Positions 45,166 through 56,399 are shown, counted from the stretch's first letter. The stretch: 64,000 nucleotides of DNA from Omphiscola glabra (GCA_964017045.1 OZ024802.1:14560760-14624759), one strand, 5' to 3'. Made by a program: numbers and translations. The notes: a model not told the origin generated them from the sequence alone.

Positions 45166-47617
45166 TAACCAAATACCACCTCTTCCCCTATACAATAAAC
45201 AACTACTACCTCCTCCGCTCTACACAAACCAAACACCACCTCCTCACCTCTACACAAACCAAACACCACCTCCTCACCTCTACACAAACCAAACACCACC
45301 TCCTCACCTCTACACAAACCAAACACCACCTCTTCACCTCTACACAAACCAAACACCACCTCCTCACCTCTACACAAACCAAACACCACCTCCTCACCTC
45401 TACACAAACCAAACACCACCTCCTCACCTCTACACAAACCAAACACCACCTCCTCACCTCTACACAAACCAAATACCACCTCTACACAAACCAAACGCCA
45501 CCTCCTCCCCTCTACACAAACCAAACACCACCTCCTCACCTCTACACAAACCAAACACCAGCTCCTCACCTCTACACAAACCAAATACCACCTCTACACA
45601 AACCATACACCACCTCCTCACCTCTACACAAACCAAACGCCACCTCCTCACCTCTACACAAACCAAACACCACCTCCTCACCTCTACACAAACCAAACAC
45701 CACCTCCTCACCTCTACACAAACCAAACACCACCTCCTCCCCTCTACACAAACCAAACGCCACCTCCTCCCCTCTACACAAACCATACACCACCTCCTCC
45801 CCTCTACACAAACCAAACACCACCTCCTCACCTCTACACAAACCAAACACCACCTCCTCACCTCTACACAAACCAAACACCACCTCCTCACCTCTACACA
45901 AACCAAACACCACCTCCTCACCTCTACACAAACCATACACCACCTCCTCACCTCTACACAAACCAAACACCACCTCCTCACCTCTACACAAACCAAACAC
46001 CACCTCCTCACCTCTACACAAACCAAACACCACCTCCTCACCTCTACACAAACCAAACGCCACCTCCTCCCCTCTACACAAACCATACACCACCTCCTCA
46101 CCTCTACACAAACCAAACACCACCTCCTCACCTCTACACAAACCAAACACCACCTCCTCACCTCTACACAAACCAAACACCACCTCCTCACCTCTACACA
46201 AACCAAATACCACCTCTACACAAACCAAATGCCACCTCCTCCCCTCTACACAAACCAAACACCACCTCCTCACCTCTACACAAACCAAACACCACCTCCT
46301 CACCTCTACACAAACCAAACACCACCTCCTCACCTCTACACAAACCAAACACCACCTCCTCACCTCTACACAAACCAAACACCACCTCCTCACCTCTACA
46401 CAAACCAAATGCCACCTCCTCCCCTCTACACAAACCATACACCACCTCCTCCCCTCTACACAAACCAAATACCACCTCTACACAAACCAAATGCCACCTC
46501 CTCCCCTCTACACAAACCAAACACCACCTCCTCACCTCTACACAAACCAAACACCACCTCCTCACCTCTACACAAACCAAATACCACCTCTACACAAACC
46601 AAACACCACCTCCTCACCTCTACACAAACCAAACACCACCTCCTCCCCTCTACACAAACCAAACACCACCTCCTCACCTCTACACAAACCAAACGCCACC
46701 TCCTCCCCTCTACACAAACCAAACACCACCTCCTCACCTCTACACAAACCAAATACCACCTCTACACAAACCAAATACCACCTCTACACAAACCAAACGC
46801 CACCTCCTCACCTCTACACAAACCAAACACCACCTCCTCACCTCTACACAAACCAAACACCACCTCCTCACCTCTACACAAACCAAATAACACCTCTACA
46901 CAAACCAAATGCCACCTCCTCCCCTCTACACAAACCAAACACCACCTCCTCACCTCTACACAAACCAAACACCACCTCCTCACCTCTACACAAACCAAAC
47001 AACACCTCCTCACCTCTACACAAACCAAACACCACCTCCTCACCTCTACACAAACCAAACACCACCTCCTCACCTCTACACAAACCAAATGCCACCTCCT
47101 CCCCTCTACACAAACCATACACCACCTCCTCCACTCTACACAAACCAAATACCACCTCTACACAAACCAAATGCCACCTCCTCCCCTCTACACAAACCAA
47201 ACACCACCTCCTCACCTCTACACAAATTAAACACCACCTCCTCACCTCTACACAAACCAAATACCACCTCTACACAAACCAAACACCACCTCCTCACCTC
47301 TACACAAACCAAACACCACCTCCTCCCCTCTACACAAACCAAACACCACCTCCTCACCTCTACACAAACCAAACGCCACCTCCTCCCCTCTACACAAACC
47401 AAACACCACCTCCTCACCTCTACACAAACCAAATACCACCTCTACACAAACCAAATACCACCTCTACACAAACCAAACGCCACCTCCTCCCCTCTACACA
47501 AACCAAACACCACCTCCTCACCTCTACACAAACCAAATACCACCTCTACACAAACCAAATACCACCTCTACACAAACCAAACGCCACCTCCTCCCCTCTA
47601 CACAAACCATACACCAC
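45166..47617. repeat. 30-bp minisatellite, 2.45 kb, with 22-bp variants and 680-bp higher-order repeat
   Basis: About 82 units of 30 bp (CACCTCCTCACCTCTACACA + AACCAAACAC), homogeneous on the left. From about 45480 onward some units lack the 8 bp CTCCTCAC, giving 22-bp units that usually carry AAATACC. The order of variant units between about 46194 and 46873 is repeated almost exactly at 46874-47553, an offset of 680 bp. Strand asymmetry is extreme: the plus strand has almost no G. Every open frame across it (up to 391 codons) is a by-product. It lies in the intron that splits the PNT domain. Confidence 0.96.
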
Positions 47618-48390
47618 GTTCTCGTCCATCCATCCCCCGTGTCCGGACAAAGAACATAATCCATAACACACGAGTACCTCAACCCATAAACCTTAATGTA
47701 GTTAGATTTAGATTAAAATGTCCGTGTTCCTGATAAACTGCATTTTCACTTGTTAAACATTATCTCTTGACTCGACTTATTTTTGCCACTTATTTATCCC
47801 CCTTAGAGGAAGTATTGATTCATAGGTGTCGTAAAAAAAGAACACACATTAAAAAAATGGAACAAGGGGCTATAATATAACACGGGCTCCTACCCCCTTT
47901 CCGATACATCTTCCGCCTTCCTTAACAAATAAGGCTAAAGCTATTGAAAAAAGTAAGCTTCGGTAGAGTGGTTCTCAATTTTTTTATCGGTGGTGCTAAT
48001 AATGGTAATACATATTTTAAAAAGTTCTTTAAGTTAAACATTAATACGTAGAAAATTAGAGGAGGAAAATGGGGGTGGGGTATAATGTATGATGCCACAT
48101 AATTTTTAATATCTCATTTAATTTCATGATTTTTTTTGGATATAAAAGAACTTTGGATAATAAATGTTGGATTAAACTGTAAAATTTCCGGAAATTTAAA
48201 AAACAAAACAACCAAAGTCAGGTAAATATTTACAATTGAAAAAACCAAGTGGCTATTTGCACCCGGGTACCAGAAGTGAGAGGTTGGGATTAATCAACTA
48301 TTTAAAATATTATTGTTGGGCTTGTAAGACAAAATGAGGTATCAAATGAAAGATAATTGAATGGACTATATGTTTTTAAATTAATTCTTC
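47618..48390. other. Intron sequence with a possible hAT-type MITE
   Basis: GAGTGGTTCTCAATTTTTTT near 47970 and GTTTTGGGAACCTCTG near 48598-48614 look like diverged termini of a single ~650-bp element that would include the inverted repeat at 48391-48539. No matching TSD was found. Confidence 0.35.
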
Positions 48391-48539
48391 AGTTTAACTA
48401 AAATAAACTACCACAAATGACATCCGAATAGCATTTTGTCAAAATGAACCCGGACACACAGAGCCGCCATTCGCACCCTGGTCCCATTACACTCAATGGT
48501 ATTCGGATGTCATTTTTAGTAGTTTATTTTAGTAAAACT
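48391..48539. repeat. Inverted repeat / MITE-like hairpin, ~40-bp arms
   Basis: The left arm AGTTTAACTAAAATAAACTA with ACAAATGACATCCGAATA is complementary to the right arm TATTCGGATGTCATTTTTAG with TAGTTTATTTTAGTAAAACT. The loop is about 65 bp. The end is about 165 bp upstream of a coding exon. No clear TSD. Confidence 0.8.
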
Positions 48540-48702
48540 GAGAAAAAAATATTATTCTGTAGGGTTAAGCTTCGGAAAAAATGAGATAATATGAAACGTT
48601 TTGGGAACCTCTGCTGTGGACTTGTACGATACACATAGTGAAATAAACTAAGACATTCTTGAAGCAAACTACATCCTTGTCTGTCTGTTCTCCTCCACCC
48701 AG

Positions 48703-48804
48703 GAAAGGCACTGTGTCTGCTGACGAGGAAAGACTTCATGGAGAGGTCTCCACACGCAGGAGATGTTCTGTACAACGCGTTCCAGAGACACAGGCAGCAT
48801 GAAG
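48703..48804 (+). CDS. ETV6: Yan/ETV6-like ETS repressor, PNT domain exon 2
   Basis: A 102-bp exon, acceptor CTCCTCCACCCAG (to 48702), donor CATGAAG|GTAGAC, phase 1 to phase 1. It encodes residues of about 73-106: GKALCLLTRKDFMERSPHAG then DVLYNAFQRHRQHE, the second half of the SAM/PNT domain. NGKALCLLTR is the Yan signature and SPH-GDVLY the ETV6/Yan one. The alanine (residue ~75) and valine (~94) correspond to human TEL A93 and V112, the two polymer-interface residues known from TEL-SAM mutants. Their 19-residue spacing is kept, so head-to-tail polymerisation is predicted. The lysine sumoylated in TEL (K99) is arginine here, as in Yan. Confidence 0.92.
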
Positions 48805-48902
48805 GTAGACAATGGATTTTTATTTCTTTTTTTTTTCTTTCTTTTTAAGATTTGCTTACTGCGCATTATTGGAGTTTAGACTTTCATATTCACGTTCTAA
48901 GG

Positions 48903-49104
48903 CAGTGGTTCTCAACCTTCCTATTGCCGCGACCCTTAAATGCAGTTCCTCATGTTATGGCGACCCCCAACCACAAAATTATTTTAGTTACTACTTCATA
49001 ACTGTAGTGTATATGTGTTTTCTGATGGTGTTAGGCGACCCCAACCCCCGTGAAAGGGTCTTCGACCCGTAAAGAGGTCGCGACACACAGGTTGAGAACC
49101 GCTG
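48903..49104 (-). mobile_element. SPIN-like hAT MITE with perfect TSD TTCTAAGG
   Basis: Starts CAGTGGTTCTCAACCTTCC and ends CACAGGTTGAGAACCGCTG, with CCGCGACCC, GGCGACCCCCAACCACAAAA and TGATGGTGTTAGGCGACCCC inside. It is flanked by TTCTAAGG at 48895-48902 and 49105-49112. Same family and orientation as copies at 33205 and 60614. It inserted 100 bp downstream of a coding exon. Confidence 0.93.
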
Positions 49105-49138
49105 TTCTAAGGTCTTGTTGGTGTTTGTGTTTGGAAAC

Positions 49139-49328
49139 TCTGGCGTAGCTTGGTCGAGTGCCGACTGGGGCGAGCAAAGATTTTTGACGCCCCCCCCCCT
49201 TTCCCATATTTGAAAAAACTCTGTAGTTTGTTTACCAAAAATGCCGCCCTCCAATACATAGTAAAAAAATAAAAGTGCCGTCCCCACTTGACCCCCCCCC
49301 TTTGCGCCCCACCGTTCATACACCAGTG
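49139..49328. mobile_element. Probable hAT-like MITE of the GGCGTAGC type
   Basis: Starts CTCTGGCGTAGCTTGG and ends near TTCATACACCAGTG, with poly-C tracts and 'GCCGACTGGGGCG' inside, like the copy at 25647. No clear TSD. Confidence 0.45.
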
Positions 49329-50298
49329 GGTGTATAATATATTTTACATAATTTAATGATGTGTAAACAATGTGGGTTTGTTAAAAATATTTATTAATGT
49401 GCCAAGCGAAAAGCTGTTGAGCCAATAAAGGGTTTGTGTTTATTGTTACAAAAAGTTTTGTAGAGCAAGATTGACAATGTCATAGACGCGACAGGCGTCC
49501 TGCGTCGCAAGACTAATGAAAGGCCTCTTTAGTTAGGTCTGCCATGCTTTATGACTCGAACGACCTGTGGCGCAAAGATATTTGTCTGTTTAGGCTAATA
49601 TAGGGTACCAATCGTTTCTTAACAAGAAATTTAGTTTGACTGGTATTATAACTTTGATGGCTGATGCTAATGACATCCAATGCAAAATAGATATAAAAAT
49701 TATGTGACCAAAACTTCACCGAGGTTGACCTACTTAAAGTCCTTTTGTTGATATTATTATTGTTTTTTTTTACATCTTTTTACATGTTCTTAGTATATGG
49801 GAAACTAATAGCTGCATATTATTTGTTAATTGTGGAGACTGATTTCTTGTTAATGGCTTGTGAACACGGTTGTTTACAATTTAATTAAATTTAATGAAAA
49901 GCTTTTTAACAATTTAAAAAAAGTAAAAAAAATTAAAAATTAATCTCATATGTATTTTTCGGCAGTCCGTTTGTGTGTATAATTAATTAAAAAGTGAGAC
50001 ATGTAAAATTTGGACATATATTTTGAAGAGCGTGCAGAGAACCGATAACTCTAGCCTTGAGTAATTATTTTGGAGTAGTGTCCCTTTGATAATGCCTCTT
50101 AAATTATATACTTTAAAAAATGATCAGAGTGAATGGTAATAATATACGCTTACAGTTGTGCTGCAGTTTGTGTAGATTTGATTAATCATTTCCTTTAACA
50201 GGAAGTTTGTTATTTGGGTTCAGATAAGTGCTAGGATCATGCATTTCCGTCAATACAAATCCCTCCCCTCTATTTTTTGTCCACGTACTACAAACATG
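49329..50298. other. Intron sequence, nothing recognised
   Basis: AT-rich with no exon-like segment or element ends. Confidence 0.5.
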
Positions 50299-50300
50299 TA

Positions 50301-50659
50301 CAGTCGTCCCTCGCTACTTCCGCTTTGACTTTCGCGGCTTTGCTTTATAGCGTTTTTTAAAATAAAAATATAACTTTATTTTAAAAAAGTTGATCTAGAC
50401 ATTGAAAATGATACAGCGCGCTCTGTTGTCTGAGAAAAGTGTATTCGAGCGCACCACCCCCCCCCCCAAAACACCACCCCACCCCAACTCCCCACCCCCA
50501 TGGTCTAATAATGTTAAAAACCATTTTTGGAGGTAACAAGTTTTCTATGTTTTAACAACGAAAATATTCGATTTATAAATAAAGACTTCTACTTCACGGA
50601 GATTTCATTTGTCGTGGCAGTATGGAAGAGATTGACCGCGGTAAACGAGGGGACTACTG
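50301..50659. mobile_element. pogo/Tigger-like MITE with TA duplication
   Basis: Starts CAGTCGTCCCTCGCTACTTC and ends AAACGAGGGGACTACTG. The TIRs CAGT(C/A)GTCCC(C)TCG match the Tigger/pogo group of the Tc1/mariner superfamily. It is flanked by TA on both sides (50299-50300, 50660-50661). GACCGCGGTAAACGAGG at the right end is a typical phrase. At 359 bp there is no transposase. The 65-codon open frame across its right end is incidental. Confidence 0.82.
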
Positions 50660-50661
50660 TA

Positions 50662-51464
50662 CTTGTCAAGAACCAACTTGACCTATTTCCGGATGTGACC
50701 TCATTTGTAAACTTAGCAACGTGACACCTGTGGTGTGGCACAGGGGAATAAATCATTACAATCAACTACCATGTCCTGGTAGTCTAAATTAGTCCACTCC
50801 TAATCTCAGCTCCCCCCCCCGCACCACACATACCCACACTTTAACGCGTGCAAACTTCTCACCACCAACGTGACACGGTCAGCCATACACCTTTCTTCCC
50901 GCCATAATAAGCTGCGAATGAACTGTCTTAGACTACTGGCTTAGACGACATGACTGACCAGATGACTTCCTGAATGACTTCTGGCTATGACGTCATTAGC
51001 TGGTGAATTAAAAAGTTTACTTTTCCTGAATGATACCAAACAGGCTCCACACTTTATTCGGAGGGTGGTTGGGGGATTATTTGACTGTATTTATCAGATT
51101 CATGAACGCTTCACAAACGTTGCCAAACGTACACGTTTTACACAGATGTTATACTAAGTTGAAGATTATATTGCTAACGAATGGCTTAACAAATAATCAT
51201 CCGAATAACCGAATTATCGGTTTTAAAAGAGTGGGGATGTCAGGGCGTTTGGGGGGAGGGGGGGACTTTAGCATACATCCCTGTTCTACGAATCAAATAG
51301 AGGAATGAAATGTCTCACTAAGGTTGAGGAAACAAAAAAAAAGGAGGGGGGGGTGTGGGGTTCAAATAAGTAAATAATCGATTACGTCCAAGTTAAAACT
51401 TTATTGAACGCCGTCATGTCGTATATAATTGTGATTTTACCAAGAGAGATCTTGCCTCCTTGAT
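50662..51464. other. Intron sequence, nothing recognised
   Basis: C- and G-runs near 50812-50820 and 51338-51352. A CRE-like TGACGTCA at 50988-50995. No exon recognised. Confidence 0.45.
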
Positions 51465-51834
51465 GGGGTGTGGGGGGTGATAGGGTGGTGGGGCTGATAG
51501 GGTGGGTGGTGGGGGTGATAGGGTGGGTGGTGGGGGTGATAGGGGGGTGGGGGTGATAGGGTGGGTGGTGGGGGTGATAGGGTGATGGGGTGATAGGGTG
51601 GTGGGGGTGATAGGGTGATGGGTCGATAGGGTGGTGGGGGTGATAGGGTGGTGGGGGTGATAGGGTGGGTGGTGGGGGTGATAGGGTGATGGGGTGATAG
51701 GGTGGTGGGGGTGATAGGGTTGTGGGGGGTGATAGGGTGGTGGGGGTGATAGGGTGGTGGGGTGATAGGGTGGTGGGGGTGATAGGGTGGTGGGGTGATA
51801 GGGTTGTGGGGGTGATAGGGTGGTGGGGGTGATA
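51465..51834. repeat. ~17-bp minisatellite GTGATAGGGTGGTGGGG (left part)
   Basis: About 22 units of GTGATAGGGTGGTGGGGG type with length variants. The array is cut at 51834 by a transposon and resumes at 52531. Confidence 0.93.
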
Positions 51835-52530
51835 CAGGGCCGGATTAACCATTAGGCAAACAAGGCACGTGCCTTGGGCACCAAGCGTTTGGGGGCACCA
51901 CAAGTCCTCAAGAAATATTTTTTTTTTGAACAAATTTAAGTCCAGAAACAATTGAAAATTGAACAAGTGCTATGAAAATGAAGATAATAAAAATTCACAT
52001 TCAAGTTTGGTACAATCTTGAATGCTTCAAAATTAAGCGCATAAAAAATGTACCATTAATGGTTACTAACTGTTCAACTGAGCGCTCTTTTTCTCAGTTG
52101 AAACGTACAAAAAATCCAAATAGATCAACAATGAAACAAGAAAGGCTCGATTCCTTATCTCTGCTTATGATCGAGGAAGATATGTTGCGCAAAATTAACT
52201 TTGACGATATACTCAAAAACTTTGCTAGATGTAAATCTAGAAAAAAAAACTTTAAAATGTAAATGACAATATCTTTTTGATTTTTCATCTAATAGAAAAT
52301 TAACTTAACTAAATTATTAACTATTAATTTTAATACAGAAATACTTTATTGTAGGTTTTATTTAAGTGATAGTAGTACAAACTACAGACATATTTGTTAA
52401 CAACTGTTTTATTTGCATAATATTGAACATACCAGCGGTCACGGTCAGTGAAAGATCAGGGGCCCCGGGCAGAAGAGGGCACCCATGTGGGTTTGTGCCT
52501 TGGGCACTAAAATGGCTTAATCCGGCCCTG
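51835..52530 (+). mobile_element. hAT transposon remnant inserted in a minisatellite
   Basis: Starts CAGGGCCGGATTAACC and ends GCTTAATCCGGCCCTG. Perfect 14-bp TIRs (CAGGGCCGGATTAA), with subterminal GTGCCTTGGGCAC at both ends. It is flanked by GGGTGATA at 51827-51834 and 52531-52538. This is an 8-bp hAT duplication, although the same word is also part of the host repeat unit. The element is 696 bp and internally deleted, keeping only the 3' end of a hAT transposase gene (51972-52262). Confidence 0.92.
51972..52262 (+). pseudogene. hAT transposase C-terminal dimerisation domain (fragment)
   Basis: An open frame of 96 codons contains NCSTERSFSQLKRTKNPNRS followed by TMKQERLDSLSLLMIEEDML and NFDDILKNFA. 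This is the hAT C-terminal dimerisation signature ((S/A)-x-ERSFS-x-LK ... R-TM-QERL--L-LL-IE ... DFDD-I--FA) of the ZMYM/52-kDa-repressor-like group. The catalytic DDE region and BED finger are absent, so this is a deletion derivative. The apparent ATG start is fortuitous. Confidence 0.9.
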
Positions 52531-52636
52531 GGGTGATAGGTTGGTGGGGTGATAGGGTGGTGGGGGTGATAGGGTGGTGGGGGTGATAGGGTGGTGGGGT
52601 GATAGGGTGGTGGGGGTGATAGGGTGGTGGAGTATA
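52531..52636. repeat. ~17-bp minisatellite GTGATAGGGTGGTGGGG (right part)
   Basis: About six further units in the same phase and orientation as 51465-51834. The two parts were one array before the transposon inserted. Confidence 0.92.
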
Positions 52637-53192
52637 GGGATTGAGTGAGCACCTGGTGAGCCAGGGATATACATATTAATATTTCCGGTAACAGTGACGT
52701 ACTTTGACTTGTCCAATTTGAAACACATCTACCATAAATCCCAGATTTAATCACTTTACTTTACACTTTAAGTTTCACGGCTGGAAAAGTCATTTTTCGT
52801 TTTAAAGAAAAATTACTGACATTTTCTACCGACGTAATTGAAAATAAGGCAATGGCAACATTAAAATTCTGTTTCTGTTCAACAAAAGCACACCGCAGAT
52901 AAACGTCGGCAAGAAGCACAAAATGCCTCTGAGCAATCTTAGAGTGCACTCACGGTGCACTGTCTGGCCGAGCCGCACTCAGGTCGCTAAAAGAGCCGCA
53001 GGCGGCTCGCGAGACACGATGTGCCGACCATTGCTTTAACAAAATCGATTATTTAGGCCTGCTCAAAAAATTTTAAGAACCCCTGAACTGGGCGATAAGA
53101 GAAATGATATTTGATCAAGGGCTGGAAGCCTGTATTGTTCTCATACAAGTATAAACCGCGTAGACATCTTTAGAAATCAACTCACTTTTAGG
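52637..53192. other. Intron sequence with transposon-like scraps
   Basis: GAGCCGCAGGCGGCTCGCGA near 52990 and AAGAACCCCTG near 53080 resemble ends of hAT MITEs, but no complete element can be defined. Confidence 0.35.
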
Positions 53193-53403
53193 CATTGGCG
53201 TAGCTAGAGTGTTTGGCGCCCGGGGACAAGATTCGCGCCCGGGGACAAGATTCATTTTAAAGCGCCCTCTTTTACTTTTTTCAACTCTCAAATCCATTAT
53301 TTGCATCAATAAAATAATACCAAAGCACATTTTGGCGCCCCCAACTAGCTGGCGCCCGGGTACATCTGTACCCCCGCCCCCCCCCCCCCACGCTACGCCT
53401 CTG
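53193..53403. mobile_element. hAT-like MITE of the GGCGTAGCTA type
   Basis: Starts CATTGGCGTAGCTAGAGTG and ends CACGCTACGCCTCTG. The interior has GGCGCCCGGGGACAAGATTC in part duplicated, and a C-rich tract. Flanks do not show a clear TSD. Confidence 0.6.
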
Positions 53404-54386
53404 CATTTCGATAGTCTATGTGTTTTTTTGTTTTTTAACGAACCGGTTGAGTATTTAATGATTACCATTGCCATCGGGAAACCCTGGTCTAAGATATCCA
53501 TGTGTAAGACTGATAACCACTTTTAAACCATGCAGTTTCTTTGGTACAATAAATGTGTTGATCACTTCCTTGTTGAGATGTTGTCTAGACCAGCATATCT
53601 TTGGTGTGTTTTTTTTTTTTTTTTTTTTTTTTTTCGAAATTCAACTTCTTATCATGTTTGTTTCTTTGCTTATCAATATTGTTTTTATTGCTGTTGATAT
53701 TTAGAGACGCCTTATTTATTTTATAACGTACTTTTCAATCCAATGTTGTTGTGTTTGTTGTTTTTTTTTAAATGCGTATCTTTAATTAGATTTAGTTTGT
53801 ATATGTTTCTGTTCAGCCGAGCTCTAAAAATAAACGTGGGCTGCTACTAAATGGAGACATGAGCTTTTTTTTGTTTTATGGCTTGGTGGATAGGAAAGGA
53901 AATGAAGTATGTGGAGTCTTTTGGAGATAACATGATGAGAATCGGACCTGCTAAAAGTAGATACGGACTGCAATACATAATATATGACACAAAGTTACGT
54001 CATTTCCTCCTCTATGTCAATCAGAGCGGTTTGGGAAGGGGGGAGGATTATTATTGTATTACAACTCCGCACACGGAAAATGTTCTATTCCGCATCTGCC
54101 AGGCTCGGTTGGTTACCGAAAAGATTTTCCGCCTGTTTTTTTCGGCTACGTGTAATAAGTTGAAGAGGTTGTACCTGGCTAAGCACACGGATCTTGAGGT
54201 AAACATCGATAAAAGCGACACTTCTCTCACTTCCGGGTCGTGGATCGTAATCGGGCGGTCACCAGGTGCCTCGTTATTATTTCCGGAAAAATTACTTTCC
54301 AACCATTCAGGGCTTGGCCTTAGATTGTAGAGTACATATTTCTTAATATAAGACATGCCAACTTGTTTTTCACAATTCGCGGGCTT
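53404..54386. other. Intron sequence with an unassigned open frame
   Basis: A T25 tract at about 53610-53634. A 150-codon plus-strand open frame at 53878-54330 starts MAWWIGKEMKYVESF. It overlaps a 142-codon antisense frame (54051-54479), has no family motif, and lies inside the ETS gene's intron. I cannot support it as a gene. Confidence 0.3.
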
Positions 54387-54538
54387 GGGGGCGCAGCTAG
54401 GGTTAGTTGCGCCCGGGGCGAGACCACATTGTTGCCGTAATCCTTCCACGAAAAAAGGCAACCAAAAAACGCGCCTCAATATAAAAAAACGCCTCCCCGG
54501 GGGTGGACCGTCATCCCCGCGCCCCTTCCTACGCCATC
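54387..54538. mobile_element. Possible GGCGTAGCTA-type MITE, decayed
   Basis: GGGGGCGCAGCTAGGGTTAG at the left and TTCCTACGCCATCA at the right, with GCGCCCGGGGCGAGACCACA inside. No TSD. A further fragment of the type begins GAGGCGTAGCTAGGTG at about 54934. Confidence 0.4.
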
Positions 54539-54639
54539 ATTACGTGCATCTCTCCAGCTATCGTACACTGCCTAAACTTAAATCGATCCAAGCAAATACG
54601 ACATTGTTTTGGATTATGAAACTATTTTCTTTCTTAACT

Positions 54640-54870
54640 AGTTTTTTTTTTCTTTTTGTGACGTCTTCTTCGTATGTTATCATAAACTTGCATTTTTTTT
54701 TGTGACGTCTTCTTCGTAAGTTATCATAAACTTGCATTTTTTTTTTGTGACGTCTTCTTCGTAAGTTATCATAAACTTGCATTTTTTTTTTGTGACGTCT
54801 TCTTCGTAAGTTATCATAAACTTGCATTTTTTTTTTGTGACGTCTTCTTCGTATGTTATCATAAACTCGC
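54640..54870. repeat. 44-46 bp minisatellite, 5 copies, each with TGACGTC
   Basis: Units of GTGACGTCTTCTTCGTAAGT + TATCATAAACTTGCA + T-run. The core is invariant apart from a T/A change, and the T-run varies. Each unit has a TGACGT CRE half-site. Confidence 0.93.
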
Positions 54871-55411
54871 ATATTTTGTGTCTCGAAACATTCCATGTTT
54901 GTTGGTTTTTTTTTTTCATAGCGTACGCTCTTAGAGGCGTAGCTAGGTGTCGTACCGCCCGGACGGGCTTAACCTTTTTCCACCCCTTCCACGAAAAATT
55001 CTCCGAGTAACGCTTGGATGGTATGAACACTTGAGATAAACAATCCATCATAAACTATCCATCGTAAACAATACACTGCTTCGTTATGTTAAAATCCACT
55101 CAATGATGGTCAATACAGCGTGTTGCAAATTGAAAAAAAAAGGGGGGGGGGAGTACATTACAATACATGTTATCGCTGCCTTGATTAAATAAAGCATTGT
55201 ACGATATATAGAGTGCATGATGCAGAAGATGTGTCTTTGGCCTGAAATGAGACACAATAAAACAACGAATGTTTCCGTTAAAAGCCGAGAACATAGACAA
55301 GTACGGCAATTCTTTGCTTTCGAATTTGCAATCGTATTAGGATAAGAATTAGGATAAGGATTAGGATAATTCGGACGGAAAAAAACGACGTAATTTGATT
55401 GCAACCGAAAT
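54871..55411. other. Intron sequence
   Basis: A short (TTAGGATAAGGA)-like repeat at 55336-55366 and a G9 run near 55142. No exon recognised. Confidence 0.4.
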
Positions 55412-55474
55412 TCAGTAGGACGTCATCTCAGTAGGACGTCACCTCAGTAGGACGTCACCTCAGTAGGACGTCAC
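55412..55474. repeat. 16-bp tandem repeat CAGTAGGACGTCACCT, 4 copies
   Basis: Four near-identical units, each with a GACGTCA CRE-like core. Confidence 0.9.
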
Positions 55475-56399
55475 CGTAAAACGCTGTGTTTTTTTTAAAA
55501 AATAGTTTTATTTATTTTTTTAAACCGAATTTGAGCAACTTCATCAATTTCATCAAATGTATGCCAGTCTAAAATAGCGGTGCAATACTGATCCAGTGTG
55601 AACGTACCTTTACAATTAAAAAATATTTTGTTTTAGTGAAGTTAAATGGAAAGAAGAAACTCAGTTTCGTAAAAAGGTCCCAGCCATTCGCTTTACTTAT
55701 GAGAAGAGACTAACTGTTTTTGGTCGTGCTGTTTCTTTGCGTCTCATTTCAAGCATAAACACCAAACATTTATTTTCCTCTACATTTTCTTTCTTAAAAC
55801 TTCGTCACATAAACGTCTCTGATACGTCGCTATTCACGTATTTTAAATATGCATATCTCCGTATGAGTTTTAGTGATGTCCACAAAAATGTTAAAGATGA
55901 TTAGCTGCGTATGTATTTTTTGTGCAGACCGATAAATATTGAATTTTTTAAAACTCTTTCTAAAAATATATCTAAGACACAGAATTGACAGTCGCTGTTT
56001 TGTCGAGACAATCCCCCCCCCCCCCCCCGCCCTTCCTTGTGTTATTACCATTTGAGACGCTATTAATTTCTTGTTTGAAATCTCAAATAATTTTTCAACG
56101 CTTGCCTATGGAGATGTTTGATGACGTCATTACGCGGCAATAATCCATTAAGTCGTAATGGTACCAGTACATCCTGATACCTGATCCCTTCGTTTCAGCC
56201 AATGTCCTGTTGCGGTACACATCTACAGTATATCTCCTTTCATTTAATTAAGTCCCCATGTCATTGACCACAAGTTACGAGGAGGTCATTTGTTAACCCA
56301 CTTCATTTTCAGCTGTATAAGACATGAATTTGTGTACCGGATGTTCGTTACATTAGTTCAAACAAACAGGGCTGATCATCCATAAAGGGTTAAGTGGGA
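55475..56399. other. Intron sequence
   Basis: GATCCAGTGTGAACGTACC at 55589-55608 resembles the end of the MITE at 26004-26177. A C18 run lies near 56010-56027. TGACGTCA at 56123-56130. No exon recognised. Confidence 0.4.

Noticed and set aside
45129..47733. Several frames of up to 391 codons (Pro/His/Thr-rich or Cys/Val/Arg-rich)
   Set aside because: By-products of the 30-bp minisatellite. Frames change wherever a 22-bp unit occurs, and both strands are open.
53878..54330. 150-codon open frame in the ETS gene intron
   Set aside because: No family motif; a comparable antisense frame overlaps it; no splice or promoter evidence.
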